A program made the translations under genes and the position numbers. From Raffaelea ambrosiae (Eukaryota; Ascomycota; Sordariomycetes; Ophiostomatales; Ophiostomataceae): a stretch of DNA of 64,000 bases. A model generated the notes under the pieces. It saw nothing but the letters and a program-made list of their open reading frames with translations, did not search any database and had not been told where the DNA came from. Location: the NCBI GenBank assembly GCA_002778195.1, contig PCDI01000001.1, positions 5,901,338 to 5,965,337 of the forward strand. The letters run 5' to 3'. Shown piece after piece: positions 11,936-21,974 of the stretch. Numbering within the stretch: position 1 is the first letter of the stretch; each line of letters begins with the position of its first letter.

Positions 11936-12450
11936 GATTGCTGATGTTTTGGTGATGGATGGTTGAACTTGGGGAAACACACACAAGAGAGAGAGGAGGG
12001 AGAAGGAGCGTTTCCACTTTCCAATATAGAAGTTGGTGCTTCGCAAAAAAAATGGCTTGATAAAATTGAGAGCGGCCGGGCGGGGCAGTAATGCGCTTCT
12101 CTATCTGACTAACACGATGAGCCCTAATTTAATGGTAGACCATTGGTTGAAAGTGACTAAAAATGGGGCCCTGCAACCAAGGAATTTTTCGTGCCCTCCT
12201 TCTCTTAGGTTGGTTCTCTGCCAGCCCTTGCTCTGGCTGGTGGTGGTCTTTGTGGTCTTCCGCCCTAAAAGCCGTCAGAGGGCAAAAAAATTATAGACGA
12301 CCTAAAAAATCACCATCCGCCAAAAAATTGGGCTGTACTTGTCAACGACGCACCACAACCGCTTCCGTCTCGACCACCTTTACGCTCGACAATCAACATC
12401 AACACGCCCCAATTCCTCCTCTGTCACATACAGTCGTTCAACTGCCCAGC
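11936..12450. promoter_or_regulatory. Bidirectional ribosomal-protein promoter (RPS25/RPS5)
   Basis: The 515 bases between the two divergent ribosomal-protein start codons. CCCTAA (TTAGGG on the other strand) occurs at 12122-12127 and 12263-12268. TTAGGG-type boxes are bound by Tbf1-like factors at ribosomal-protein promoters in several ascomycetes. No TATA box is obvious. Coordinated control is inferred from the gene arrangement and the boxes. Confidence 0.6.
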
Positions 12451-13588
12451 ATGTCTGACAGCGGCGAGATCGAAGTCGAGACCATCTCCTACAAGGTCCT
12501 TCCCAAGGAAGTGACTGACGAGGTCGGCACCATCAAGCTCTTGTACGCAACGTCCTGGCGGGACAACCCCAAAATTAGCTCATGCGCATCTGAGAAACGA
12601 TCCAGAGTCTTTCAAGTCAGGGCACGTCGGCTAACTTCCAATCTAGCAACAAGTGGACCTACGACGATGTTGAGATCCGCGACATCTCCCTGACGTAAGT
12701 TTCGGTCTTGTGGATGCGGGAGAAAGTGGTCAGAAAATGACAAGGGTCGAGGAGGAACACCGAAGATGGATGGTAAACTCAAGCAAGAGAGAGCCAAAAA
12801 GCGTGCTCGTAGGAACTGTCGGCGTGCGGGATTGGCTTATCCTGTCGAGGTCTTGGGAGAGGTTGCGAGACTCGAACGAAAGCAGCCGACCGCAATCGGA
12901 GAGATGAGAAATCTTCAACATTGGGACTGCATACTAACCACAAGCTCTGCCTCACAGGGACTACATCCAGATCCGCGCTCCCGTCTACCTTCCTCACTCC
13001 GCTGGTCGCTATGCCGTCAAGCGGTTCCGCAAGGCCAACTGCCCCATCATTGAGCGCCTCACCAACTCTCTGATGATGCACGGCCGCAACAACGGCAAGA
13101 AGCTGATGGCTGTCCGCATTGTCGCCCATGCTTTTGAGATCGTACGTTTTTGTCCGGGAGGCCAGGAGCAGAGAGTTTTCAAGCTCAAGCTCGCTCTGAA
13201 TTTCCACTCCCGCTGGCCTCATCAACTAGTTCGGGTAATGGTGTAACAATGCTAACTTGTTCACTTCCAGATCCACCTCATGACCGACCAGAACCCCATC
13301 CAGATCGCCGTTGACGCCATTGTCAACTGCGGCCCCCGCGAAGACTCCACCCGTATCGGCTCTGCTGGTACCGTCCGGAGACAGGCCGTCGATGTGTCGC
13401 CCCTGCGCCGCGTCAACCAGGCCATTGCTCTGCTGACTACCGGTGCCCGCGAGGCCTCATTCCGGAACGTCAAGTCGATTGCCGAGTGCCTGGCTGAGGA
13501 GCTGATCAACGCCGCCAAGGGCAGCAGCAACTCGTACGCCATCAAGAAGAAGGACGAGCTGGAGCGTGTGGCCAAGAGCAACCGGTAA
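12451..13588 (+). CDS. RPS5: 40S ribosomal protein S5 (uS7)
   Basis: Small-subunit ribosomal protein of 213 residues that binds the 3' domain of 18S rRNA near the mRNA exit site. Four exons are inferred: 12451-12542, 12647-12694, 12958-13141 and 13271-13588. The joins give IKLFNKWTYDDVEIRDISLT, DYIQIRAPVYLPHSAGRYAV and HAFEI then IHLMTDQNP, matching the near-invariant eukaryotic protein. The end VAKSNR is canonical. All introns have GTAYG/GTAAG donors and YAG acceptors. It shares a divergent promoter with RPS25. Confidence 0.97.
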
Positions 13589-14213
13589 AGTGTTGTTTTC
13601 TGGTGTTTTCTTGCGGAACGGATCAAAGGACCACAAAAATATTCTATGCTGTCTTCCAACGGGCGAAATTTTGGGACTGGGAGGTGGAATCTGGTAACAA
13701 AAAAAGTGGTTGTGTATTCGTGTATTTTGTGTGTGAGGGGAGGGAAGGGGAGGGAAGGGGGGACAGAGATATGTATGTTGAGCGAAGAAGTTCACAACGA
13801 GGGCTGAAAGAGGGAGAAGAGTGTGCCTGAAGCAACAACACACCCCAAAGACTGCTTCTTCTTCTTTTCTTCCTTTGACCGGAAGAATTTTTGCTGGCAC
13901 GCAAAAGGAAAAAAGAACAAACAACCACAAAAAAATAAGTAAATACCTTCTTATCTTCATGGGAAACGGGGCGAACCTGGCAGTTTGTGTTCTCGCATTG
14001 CTTTCTTCTTTCTCTCTCTCTCTCTTCCTCTCGGTGCTCCCTATTGTTCTGTTACCGTTTGTCAAGGTCCATCGATGGCGTTGATGTGATAGAGATGCCA
14101 TCCACCATATAATTCAAGACAACAGAAAAAACAAAAATAAAAAGTATACACATTCCGAGATACCTATCACAAAACTGTTTTGTATGTGTCTCTATACGAC
14201 TACCGCTGGGCTT
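13589..14213. other. Convergent 3' flanks
   Basis: Region between the S5 stop and the GNAT gene stop. It has purine-rich GGGGA repeats near 13735-13765 and pyrimidine-rich tracts near 14005-14035. No gene seen. Confidence 0.5.
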
Positions 14214-15014
14214 CTATGCCACCTCCTTCCCCGAGCTCTGCCCGCTGCAGTCAAATTCCAGCCGCAGGAACATTCCCACGTGCGGCATGCCCTCTTCCCA
14301 CCAGGTGCCCATTCCATCGTCTGGCTGGAAACCGAGCCTCCTCCAAAAGCCGGCCGCCTGCATCTGCGCATGGACACAGACCAGGCCGTTGAACTTGGGA
14401 GCACCGTCAGCAGAAGACGTCGGCTCGAAGTAGTCTGGATTCGTCCGCATCCATTCCAGCGCTGTGTTTACCAAAAGCTGGCCATAGCGGCCTCCCCGCA
14501 TCGTCTTGCGGACGGCCAGCCGACCCAGCTTCACATACGGCTCTTTGCCGTCGTGCAGAGACGTCACCCGGTCTGCTGCTTCTTCCGCAACGGTTGACTC
14601 TGCGTTCGCTGGCACAAACTTGGCCGACTCGGTGGGCTTCCCGTCGACGATGTCGCCCGGCTTGGTCGTCCACGTCCCCTGCAGCTGCACATCTCCATCG
14701 ACGCCGACATAGACACCGCCCGGCAGCGGATGGGGCAGCTGCGGGTAAGGCACGAGTCGAATGGTTCCCAGGGCCGGAGTGGTGTTTGCGAGGGCCTGGG
14801 TCGTGTCATCATAGAGCACCCAGTGGCAGGAGCGGGGGTCGTCCTCATCGAGCTCGTTGTCGAGAGGCACGCCCTGTTCTTGGACAAAGACGTCTTCGCG
14901 GACGCCCATGGCATTGACGAAATCCGGGGGCACAGAGGCCGGCTGGTCTTGTGGGCGCTTGTGGCGGTCGTAGCCCTCCAGGTTGGGGGGTGCCACGAAT
15001 TTGACCACAGCCAT
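14214..15014 (-). CDS. GNAT-family N-acetyltransferase
   Basis: Single-exon gene for a 266-residue protein with a Gcn5-related N-acetyltransferase fold. N-terminal features are FVNAMGVREDVFVQEQGVPL and DEDDPRSCHWVLYDD. The acetyl-CoA binding region is KLGRLAVRKTMRGGRYGQLL, containing the RxxGxG/A-like loop as RGGRYG. A HAQMQAAGFWRRLGF segment follows, typical of motif B. A long insert (about residues 100-155) separates the strands. Proteins of this kind are widespread in fungi and usually annotated only as GNAT; the acceptor substrate cannot be read from sequence. The start at 15014 is the first ATG in frame after an A-rich leader. Confidence 0.85.
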   Translation of the reverse strand: MAVVKFVAPPNLEGYDRHKRPQDQPASVPPDFVNAMGVREDVFVQEQGVPLDNELDEDDPRSCHWVLYDDTTQALANTTPALGTIRLVPYPQLPHPLPGGVYVGVDGDVQLQGTWTTKPGDIVDGKPTESAKFVPANAESTVAEEAADRVTSLHDGKEPYVKLGRLAVRKTMRGGRYGQLLVNTALEWMRTNPDYFEPTSSADGAPKFNGLVCVHAQMQAAGFWRRLGFQPDDGMGTWWEEGMPHVGMFLRLEFDCSGQSSGKEVA

Positions 15015-15644
15015 GTTTTCCGTTTCAATTACAGTCTGCCTTGCGACAATGCTGTTTGGGAGGGTCTGTCTTGTCTGTCGACTCTTCTGTCTGTTTGGAT
15101 GAAGGCGAATTGGTACTTGCTGAGCTGTTCCGTATTTGTTTATGTTGTTTTTTCAGGAGGGAGTGTGCCTCTTTGTGTTTTAAGTTATAATGGGAGCATA
15201 AAGTATGACTCTTTGCTGCCTGTCGGCGTCTGGAATAGAAGATGACCAGTTTTGCCCACTGGGCCGATGGGCCACAATTTCGAAACTAACAGAAGATTGT
15301 CGACATGACGCTTCGAGAGTCGGTAATGTTTTCAAAACCAGCAATCGGTTCGAGGAATATGGGAAAGGATGCGAAAATTAAATGTAAAATAAATATTTAG
15401 AACGAAGAGTATTGTTTTATGTGGTGCTTTTTCTGAGGATGTTTTCTTTTTTGTTGGTTTAAACTATTTCTTAAAGCTTTGCGATGGAAATAGAAGAGCA
15501 AGTGCTTTATTTGAAAACACAAATTTGACGAGAACAATTGCAAAAAATGTAAAAAAAAAAGAATCACACATGTTCAAAACAAAATATATTCCCCCCCCCC
15601 CTCTTTTCAAATACCTCCCGTCTCCATTACTCCAACTTTTCCTT
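15015..15644. other. Intergenic region
   Basis: Upstream region of the GNAT gene and 3' flank of the small secreted-protein gene. A run of 12 C lies near 15591-15602. No gene seen. Confidence 0.5.
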
Positions 15645-16251
15645 TCATTTGTTCCCACACACGAATTCAAGATCGCTGAGGGTGTAGGCTCCATCCGTCT
15701 TGTTGAACGTCGAAAATGTCAGCGAGGTTATCGCAGCCAGGTTAGCGCCTACAAAGTCGGCCAGCGGGATGGTGACAAGAGCAGCCTTTTCTGGCACCGT
15801 GACGTTACGGAAGATGCTCTTGTGGGCGTCGGCCTTGCAGTCGACCTTGGTCTGGATCTCGAGCAAGAGGGACGACTGGGCAGGTCCGCCGAGGTGGAAG
15901 GCAATAGCGTTGTAGCCATCGCCACCAGCATTCTCACAAGGAAGATTTTCGTAAAAGTAGGCGCCAGCTTTGGGGGTCATGGAGAGGGTGGTGCCCGTCA
16001 CGGCAATGCTAGTCATCGACTTGTCATCTGCACAGGATTAGACACAAGCAACAATATTAAAAAAAAAAACAGAGCGACGAGAGGAACTCACCCCCCGTGA
16101 CCGAACCCAGGCTGTTGGTCTTGTTGGCCCATTGAGAAAAGTTGTCAATGGGTTTGTTGCCTTTGCAGGCATCGTTGGCCTCCAGAGAGGCCGGCGAGGC
16201 CCATGCCGAGCTAGTGGCCGTGGCCAGAAGAAGAAACGAACCCCAAAACAT
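15645..16251 (-). CDS. Small secreted protein with a single carbohydrate-binding-like domain
   Basis: Predicted secreted protein of 180 residues. Exons are 16092-16251 and 15645-16027, joined in phase 1 as SLGSVTGD then DKSMTS. The leader MFWGSFLLLATATSSAWA ends at a likely Ala-Ser-Pro cleavage region. The mature protein starts IDNFSQWANKTNSLGS and includes GAYFYENLPC, NAIAFHLGGPAQSSLLLEIQ and ends LSDLEFVCGNK. This beta-rich pattern matches a domain that fungi often attach to polysaccharide deacetylases; here it stands alone. Four cysteines could form two disulfides. Binding to a wall polysaccharide is an inference from that family resemblance. Confidence 0.72.
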
Positions 16252-17304
16252 GGCTTTCCACGTTAGGGATGATTTATGCTTAAATCTAGTGTATGTCTTC
16301 GGGGTTTCAGGATCGTCTAAGGGTCGAATTGTCCAAGAACGGAAACTGTATGGTAGACTGTTTTCCCGCCTCAGGAAAAAAAGAGAAGACAAAGAGCATA
16401 TATATGCCATCTGCTGGGGGGGTTCTTCCTACCGGGGAGCCCATCCCATCAACACGAATGCCTATGGGCAAAGAGGATATATCGCCATAAGTCTTTCGTA
16501 TAAAGGCGTTGTATATATTGCGTGTGGAGAAGCCCAGGGGGGGTTCTTTGAAAAGCCTATGTCGCCAAAAGGCCATACATAGTTTTACGTGTTTTTCCAG
16601 CATCCGTTTTCTTGGGGCCATATAAAGAAACAAAAACCCAAGACTTTTCTCTCAAAGAAAATTAAGATGGCAGCTGGATAATTTCTCTCCCTGCTGGGCA
16701 TCTTGGATGATGGAAAGCTGGTTCTGGAACGAGAAACTTATTCTCTTGGAAAGTGATAATTTCGTTCTAGTTACAACTTCAGCTTGCAACCCTCCGAGAA
16801 GGTTTCGTCATTGTTGTTGTTAACATGAACTGGTAATGACTGAGTTTTTGTTACCAATTTGGGGAGCTATTCTTCCAGAATTCACACTGACCGCGTGGCT
16901 TTGAAAGAGGCTCACCTACGTGGCCCCAGTTTAGCCATATTGGCTGTGTTTTGGGGAATATTGGACGGATCGCTACCTCTTTTCCGGCTGGTGCCATGAC
17001 GTTCAAATCCCCCCCAGCCCGGCGCCGAAGATCCGAGTTGCTAAAAGAAACAAAAAGGGGAACAAGGAAGACGAAACAACTTAAGCCCTATGCGAAGCAA
17101 ACAACATTAACCGGCCAATTGAGACTCTGTTGAATTTGACCCTGGCCTTATTCACAAATGCTACCAAGAAGCAGAAGAATAGAATTGAATACAGAAATAG
17201 GAAATAGACCAAAAAAAACCAAAAAAAACCACATACTATCGTAATAAACATTTCATTCGTATACAAACATCCAAACAATTATTCATGACCAAATCCAAAA
17301 CGTG
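16252..17304. other. Intergenic region
   Basis: About 1 kb with the upstream region of the secreted-protein gene and the 3' flank of the AT-hook gene. Apart from the TATA-like element noted separately nothing is recognised. Confidence 0.5.
16397..16406 (-). promoter_or_regulatory. TATA-like element upstream of the secreted-protein gene
   Basis: CATATATATG, the same on both strands, lies about 150 bases upstream of the start codon at 16251. Position and sequence fit a TATA element; no other support. Confidence 0.35.
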
Positions 17305-19045
17305 CTACTTCTTCAATGACTTGAGCAGAGGGGCTATCCTCGATTTCTTGCTCAGTCCAACCCGGAATGGAACCCGACCTTGACTATTGTTGATGTCCAC
17401 GATCGATTTGACCATTGTCTCTTTGCCCGTGGCCAATGGGGGTGGTGCCTGTTCTTTCTGCTCTTTGGCATTTGAAGCCTGCATTGCGGACTTGCAATCC
17501 GACCCCGATGCACCCTTCATATCCTCTTCAATGATGGCCTTGAAGATTTCGCTGTTGCCACTGGTCTCTCCTAGAACGCGAGGTGCTTCGTCGTCTTCAA
17601 CCGCCGGGTCGGTTTCTCCCTTAGATTCCATGCTGTCGGCGATCTCCTCTTTCGTGGACTGGGCTTTTACCGTGTCGGCCTTTTTTGGCCGTCCTCGCGG
17701 CCGTTTTATCTTGGCCGCTGGCTCCAGCAGATCTGCTGTCGCGGTGGCTGGTGTTACGTCCTTCTTCGATTCCTCCTTCTTCTTTCTACCTCTCTTGGCC
17801 TTGGGTTTGGGCTTGACCGGCTCGCTGTTGTACGCAGACCCGCTTTCCTCGTCAGATGGGACAAGAATCACGGCGTCTTCCTCGCTATCTCGTCCCCGGC
17901 TCTTCTTAGCGCCCGCTTTCTTCCCCCCTTTCTTAGCTGCCTGCCTCCTAGAAGGAGAGCCAAATGAAGATTCCCAGTCTTCGTCTGATGCTGGCAGTTC
18001 CTCCAGATCGGCGGGTATATCCTCTTGGTAAGGCCGGTCTCCAGGCTCTTCTCTCTGCGATTGCCTCTTTTGCGAACCATGCGCACCAGCCCGTTCCCCG
18101 GAATCCCCAACGACTTGGACGCGATCAGAATGTTCTTTCTCTCGTCGTAGCTGAGAAGAAGAAGACACTGCAAGGACATCGGGCGAGGACAAAAGCTGAG
18201 ACAGAAAAATATATGAGTCAGATAATATCCTGAATTTATAGGACAGGAGCGTGACTTACATGAGCCGCTGGAGACGATGCCCGGTTTGAGCGAATCGGCG
18301 ACTGTGTATGAATACCTGCCGCTGCACCTCGCGCGACGCCACTGCTCTCTGCACCACGCCGGCCCGAAGACGCATACATACTCGGCGTTGTGTATGCAAT
18401 TGTGCTCTGCGTGACATACTGGGCCGGCGCAGTGCCTTCGGCTGCTGCCTCGTCATGGGCAACAGACAGACTGCTGAGCGTCTGGTACTGATCCATTTCG
18501 CTGGTTGACATGGATTTAAGTGGGATGGAGATTTCCAAGGCGTTGCTGGTACCAGGAACTGAAAGAGAGTCGGTGGGTGGAATGGCCACCAACCCTATGT
18601 CCTCGCTATCGCCATCCACGCTACTGCCCCTTAATCTCTTTGTTGGTGGTTGTTTTCGGTCCCAAGAACTGTCCAAGTGTCCCAGAGATGCATAATCGCG
18701 TCTTCGCTTTGTCTGTGGTCGCGATATTGGCGGAGCTTCTGGGCTGCTAGGAACCTCCCACAAATCGCGAACAGGGTTCGGTGTGCTGCCAGTGCCGTTG
18801 TGGGAGTCTAAAGTGACGTTTTCAAGGTTTCCCGGATGTTCTCTAAGAGCAGGTGCGGCCTGAATCGCATCTATTTCCCCTAACTCTCTCTGCTGTTCTT
18901 CGTAGATGCCGCGAAAGAAGGATGGATCTGTCGAAGATGTGTGCTCTGGAGGCCGTTCTGGGACCGGAATCAGAGGTGGACTATGTATAGGGCTGAAACC
19001 ATCTTCGTCATCGTCCGAATCGTTAATAACGCGCCGAGAAGCCAT
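17305..19045 (-). CDS. AT-hook nuclear protein
   Basis: Predicted 558-residue, largely disordered nuclear protein. Exons are 18260-19045 and 17305-18195, joined in phase 0 as SPAAH then LLSSPDVLAV across a 64-base intron. A clear AT-hook, KRPRGRPKKAD, lies in the second half, and KAKRGRKKKEE is a second basic cluster of similar type. Acidic and Ser-rich segments flank them (ASDEDWESSFGSPSRRQ, PSDEESGSAY). The extreme C-terminus, RVPFRVGLSKKSRIAPLLKS, is the most conserved part in fungal homologues I recall. Minor-groove binding at AT-rich DNA is expected from the hook. The specific role is unknown. Confidence 0.75.
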
Positions 19046-19539
19046 GGCGGTGGCTGGCGAGGTTGTGACAACTGTCGAGGCCTTGAGTGTTGAGGGAAGA
19101 ACTTAACGCGCCGAAGACGCGACGCCATTGGGAGGGGCTCTGATTGGCAGCCACCACCCTAGTGGAGGGAATTCGCCGCAAGGCAGCCGCACTGAAAGCT
19201 CCATTGAAGGTGTATTATACATGCAACTCTCACTGCCGCATTGTTTTGCAGTCATTAATTTTATTGTTATTATTCAAACCGTGTATGCCTGGTTCCAATT
19301 ACATTATTTATATAATATATCGTTTCATCGCCCAGAATCCTATCGAGTTCGACTAGGGTTCTAGTTGTCTGTCGACAGGAGGCAGAGATCTCAAGGAATC
19401 TCGGCAAGTAACAAAGGTCACTTGGGGCCTTACCAAGCAATGAATTGCTTGATCTGCACAAACAGCATCTTTTATGATGCAGGTGGCTTCCAAGAAGCTC
19501 TGTTCATGTAATTTCTTTTCTTGATCCATTTCAACCCCT
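19046..19539. other. Intergenic region
   Basis: Upstream region of the AT-hook gene and 3' flank of DLT1, with an AT-rich stretch at 19255-19330. No gene seen. Confidence 0.5.
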
Positions 19540-21417
19540 TTATGTCCCGTCGTGAACCATTGGTCCCGTCCTGTTCAGCACATACGGCAACCCTGAGGGG
19601 TCACCCCGGTCGGCTAGCCGGATCACCGACCCGTTGGAGCTTGCCGATTGAAGACTCGCCTGAGATGAGGCCGCCGCTACCCGGTTGGTTACCCGGAACG
19701 GCTGTCGTGTTTGTACAAAACTATTGGCGCTGCTGGACGAGCTGGACGATAGACTGTCGTTATCGGCCTGCATGGCGGTCGTACGACGCTTTGGTGTCGT
19801 GGGGAGGTCGAGGTATGTATCGTAGTGGTGTTGCCGAGGACTGGTGGCAGAGGTCGGACTGGTTAGGGACTGTGGCTGGCGCCGGATATGCCGGCTTGTG
19901 CCCTCGGTCCCAATGCTGCTTCCGGCGCTGTATCCGGAGCTGTTGCTGGATGATCTGGACAGACCATGAGAGTCCACCGGCTGGCTGTGGTGCAAGACGG
20001 TTCCGCTGCGTTGTCTCTGACGCTGCCGCGGCGGTTGTTGCGGATAGCCCATCGGGCTTGGTGGGTAATATGCGCTGCTTCGCCGGCTGGCAGAGCGAGG
20101 TGTCGTAGGACTGGACCGGGCGGCATTGTTATCAATGTCGCTTTCGGTGCCGTTCCCCGAGTCCGTGTCGCGGGAGAAACGCTTGTATATATGGAGCTGT
20201 TGGCTGTAGTCGCCCGTAGGCTCATTCATATATCGATCTTGTCCATAGTTGTGCTCGAATGGCCCATGTCCGCTGTGTTGATATTGGTCATGACCATAGT
20301 TGGCTGGGTATTGTTGAACACTTCCGTAATCTTCTCCGTACTTTTCTTCGCTGCCGAGGCCGTCGTCGTCGAAATCGTCGGCATCGTCGAACAGCAACGC
20401 AGGGTCAAGCGGCCCCATACGGCGCAGGATTGTGGCAAGGTCGTGCATTAACTGTTGGAAGCTCGCGTGAGACAGCATATGCGTCGAAAAGCGGGCATAC
20501 TCGTACGTAGAGGCAAACGAGGCCACGACAGCGGCCATGTTTCGATCGCCATCGCCGTCACCATTCAGGTTGATGACGCCCAGCTGCGTCAGGTGGACGA
20601 TGTAGTCACGCACCCCCATATAGACGGGGCGTTGCAGCAAGAGGACAGCCTCTGGGTCCAGAGGCGGTGGAAGGCCACTGTCCTCAGCCGGAGAGGCCAT
20701 AGGGTCGGGCGGTGCCAGTGTCAGGGCCTTAGCCTCGATCAAGTTAGGCAGCTCGGCCAGGACGGTACTGTACTGAAGGTCGCCCATATCGCCCGCGTCC
20801 GGCGGCGCCCAGCCGAAGTGTTCAATCTTGCCCCAGACGGGCTTGCAGGGTGGCAGGCCGATGCCCAGCTCTTGTTCGATCGTTTCCGTCTTCTTCTGCA
20901 GTAGATGGTGAGTCTTCCTGGGCTCGGCGTTGTCGGTGTTCTCGCTGCCCTCTTCCGGTTTCCCGATTGGAATTGCACCGCTGTCCCCGTCCACGGCGCT
21001 TATGGCTAGGTGCTCTGCTGCTCCGTGGGGAGGCGCATCAAATGGCGACTGCTCGGGCGGCAAGAGCCGCGGCTGCGACACAAGCGCGATGGCGGCCGAG
21101 CGACTCAGAGAGGCGGCGATCATTTTGCGGACGGGTTTGCGGACGTCGCCCTTCTCGATGGGAATCCACGACTTGGGGATGGAGTTGAGGACCGAGCGGT
21201 TGATGTACAGACGCAGAAAGTAGATAAAGATGACAAGAATAATGGACGCGACGTAGCAAATGGCCACGATGAGGATTGGGTAGAGGTTGTGACGCAGCCG
21301 CGATTGGTTGATTATGTCGGCAGGTGTGACGAGGAACAGGGCCACGAGCAGCAGGTGCAGGAACGTGTAGAACGCTGCATAGATCACGCGGAAAAAGAAT
21401 TTCAGTGATGGTTCCAT
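19540..21417 (-). CDS. DLT1: Dlt1-family membrane protein (defect at low temperature)
   Basis: Single-exon gene for about 625 residues. Two N-terminal membrane segments (VIYAAFYTFLHLLLVALFLV and a second at PILIVAICYVASIILVIFIY) are followed by the family signature RLYINRSVLNSIPKSWIPIE and KMIAASLSRSAAIALVSQPR. Further conserved blocks are PVWGKIEHFGWAPPD, ELPNLIEAKALTLAPPDP and LLQRPVYMGVRDYIVHL. The C-terminal ~250 residues are Gln/Ser/Tyr-rich and poorly conserved, making the protein longer than yeast Dlt1. I chose the ATG at 21417 (MEPSLKFFF); another in-frame ATG lies 18 bases upstream. Loss in yeast causes cold-sensitive growth; the molecular role is not known. Confidence 0.9.
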   Translation of the reverse strand: MEPSLKFFFRVIYAAFYTFLHLLLVALFLVTPADIINQSRLRHNLYPILIVAICYVASIILVIFIYFLRLYINRSVLNSIPKSWIPIEKGDVRKPVRKMIAASLSRSAAIALVSQPRLLPPEQSPFDAPPHGAAEHLAISAVDGDSGAIPIGKPEEGSENTDNAEPRKTHHLLQKKTETIEQELGIGLPPCKPVWGKIEHFGWAPPDAGDMGDLQYSTVLAELPNLIEAKALTLAPPDPMASPAEDSGLPPPLDPEAVLLLQRPVYMGVRDYIVHLTQLGVINLNGDGDGDRNMAAVVASFASTYEYARFSTHMLSHASFQQLMHDLATILRRMGPLDPALLFDDADDFDDDGLGSEEKYGEDYGSVQQYPANYGHDQYQHSGHGPFEHNYGQDRYMNEPTGDYSQQLHIYKRFSRDTDSGNGTESDIDNNAARSSPTTPRSASRRSSAYYPPSPMGYPQQPPRQRQRQRSGTVLHHSQPVDSHGLSRSSSNSSGYSAGSSIGTEGTSRHIRRQPQSLTSPTSATSPRQHHYDTYLDLPTTPKRRTTAMQADNDSLSSSSSSSANSFVQTRQPFRVTNRVAAASSQASLQSASSNGSVIRLADRGDPSGLPYVLNRTGPMVHDGT

Positions 21418-21974
21418 GACGAAGAGGGACAGCACATGCTCGTCGTCGTCGTCGTCGTTAGATTACTGTCGATGGTCGTTGGGCTCGATCGAGGAGACAG
21501 GGTTAGGGCGGATTCGGTGCTCTGTCGGGAGGAGCGCGTGCCAGTGGCGAGCACAGGGGCGAATTCGGTGCAGGTCATCGTTTGCAAACGGTCACCATGC
21601 ATGCATTATTACCATTAAGAATTAAGGAAAGGGGTGCGAAAGCAGAGCCGCAAGCGCCGTCATGTTTGTTGAAGACAAAATAAGCCCAACTTGTTGTTTT
21701 CGTGGTGGACGTCATTAGCATATGCCCCACTTCTGTATACTCGAGCGCGCTGATTGGTTGATTGGAGCTACAACAAAGAGGCGTCAAATGTCGCACATTT
21801 GCTAGCTTTAGTTTGTCCCATAATATTTCGTTGCCTTTGTCGGCTTCTAATACTCCTTTTCAGCCCCATGGCTTTAGATGCGTGAAAACAAACAAACAAA
21901 CAAACAAAAAAGACAAGCAAAAATCAGATATAGTACAGGTGGGTATGCAATATTGGCATTTCTCTCCTCGCTGA
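21418..21974. other. Intergenic region with short tandem repeats
   Basis: Upstream region of DLT1 and 3' flank of NDC1. It contains a CGT trinucleotide run near 21440-21457 and an AAAC tetranucleotide run near 21886-21906. No gene seen. Confidence 0.55.

Noticed and set aside
15340..15360. GGTTCGA as a possible tRNA T-arm
   Set aside because: No matching stems or acceptor arm nearby; no tRNA found anywhere in the window.
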